Assembly: GCA_947165195.1 (NCBI GenBank)
Contig: CAMUZJ010000003.1
Coordinates: 1-34,795 of the forward strand
DNA length: 34,795 bases
Source: an uncultured Bacillota bacterium
Lineage (GTDB): Bacteria > Bacillota_I > Bacilli_A > RF39 > UBA660
Reading direction: 5' to 3'
Part shown: piece by piece, positions 34,640-34,795 of the stretch
Position numbering within the stretch: position 1 is the first letter of the stretch
Layout of the letters: every line of letters starts with the position of its first letter
Program-made: the position numbers and the translations under genes
The notes under the pieces: model-generated
The model's input: the letters and a program-made list of their open reading frames with translations, nothing else
Databases searched by the model: none
What the model was told of the DNA's origin: nothing

Positions 34640-34714
34640 TGGAGCGAACGAGGGGAATCGAACCCCCATCGCAGCCTTGGCAAGGCCGCATTCTAACCAT
34701 TAAACCACATTCGC
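34640..34714 (-). tRNA. tRNA-Gly(GCC)
   Basis: A 75-base cloverleaf on the minus strand. Acceptor GCGAATG/CGTTCGC, anticodon loop TTGCCAA giving GCC, T arm GTTCGATTC, discriminator T, CCA encoded. Confidence 0.95.
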
Positions 34715-34741
34715 ATAAATTGATAAACATAAATAAAATAA

Positions 34742-34795
34742 TGGAGGGGCCTAACGGATTTGAACCGATGATCAGGGTGTTGCAGACCCACGCCT
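34742..34795 (-). tRNA. tRNA-Cys(GCA), 5' part cut by window edge
   Basis: The 3' part of a tRNA is present on the minus strand. The anticodon loop CTGCAAC gives GCA, the T arm has GTTCAAATC, the discriminator is T, and CCA is encoded. Its D arm and acceptor 5' strand lie beyond the window. It lies 27 bases from tRNA-Gly, in the same direction. Confidence 0.88.

Noticed and set aside
34524-34730. 68-codon minus-strand open frame
   Set aside because: It reads through tRNA-Gly(GCC), its trailer hairpin and the terminator; there is no ribosome binding site and the RNA gene explains the sequence.

Overview
The window is a 34.8-kb piece of an A+T-rich (about 70% by eye) bacterial chromosome. It probably comes from a low-GC Bacillota, for example an uncultured Bacilli lineage. 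The support is a T-box riboswitch, SepF, strong AGGAGG-type ribosome binding sites, tRNA genes that encode CCA, a type-2 IleRS, and a peptidoglycan-type Mur ligase with a Ddl. The last two show a walled cell rather than a true mollicute. No ribosomal RNA, CRISPR array, insertion sequence or prophage was seen. Nearly all genes lie on the minus strand; only three CDSs and one tRNA are on the plus strand. All 24 CDSs with a visible stop end in TAA (14) or TAG (10), and none ends in TGA.

Region 1 (1-4450): a minus-strand operon of a membrane-anchored thioredoxin-like CxxC protein, a short-chain dehydrogenase, a PLP enzyme of the methionine gamma-lyase/aluminium-resistance family, and a DUF5684-type membrane protein cut by the window edge. 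A divergent class-I glutamine-amidotransferase-like hydrolase and a basic-tailed hypothetical protein follow. Region 2 (4451-8800): an isoleucine T-box leader controls a CaCA-family Ca2+/cation exchanger followed by ileS. The specifier (AUC) and the discriminator-pairing base both fit the tRNA-Ile(GAU) gene found later in the window. Region 3 (8809-19024): a small membrane protein, sepF, a HerA-like ATPase, a lipoprotein and a PP2C phosphatase, a Cys-rich protein, an RluA-type pseudouridine synthase with a GH3 (NagZ-like) enzyme, and a pgi-PAP2-HAD operon. Region 4 (19028-28366): one 7.7-kb gene for a 2551-residue GT84/GH94 cyclic beta-1,2-glucan synthase-like protein, preceded by a second, partly degenerate PP2C protein with its own N-terminal domain.

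Region 5 (28440-29691): a decayed gene fragment, tRNA-Ser(GCU), a tRNA-Ile-Asn-Glu operon, and a divergent tRNA-Lys(CUU), with recognisable promoters and terminators. Region 6 (29728-33381): an alpha/beta-hydrolase, a Mur ligase whose N-terminal substrate domain is replaced by about five membrane helices, and a Ddl-type ATP-grasp ligase, all in one operon. Region 7 (33382-34795): an A+T-rich gap, a lone plus-strand protein with a possible PD-(D/E)xK nuclease pattern, then tRNA-Gly(GCC) and a partial tRNA-Cys(GCA).

The themes are cell envelope and division (SepF, Mur ligase, Ddl, NagZ-like GH3, PAP2, glucan synthase) and PP2C phosphatases with no kinase in view. Promoters commonly show an extended -10 (TGnTATAAT-like) with a weak -35. 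The best candidates for something undescribed are the membrane Mur-ligase/Ddl/hydrolase operon, the T-box-controlled exchanger, the degenerate PP2C beside the giant glucan synthase, and the absence of TGA stops.
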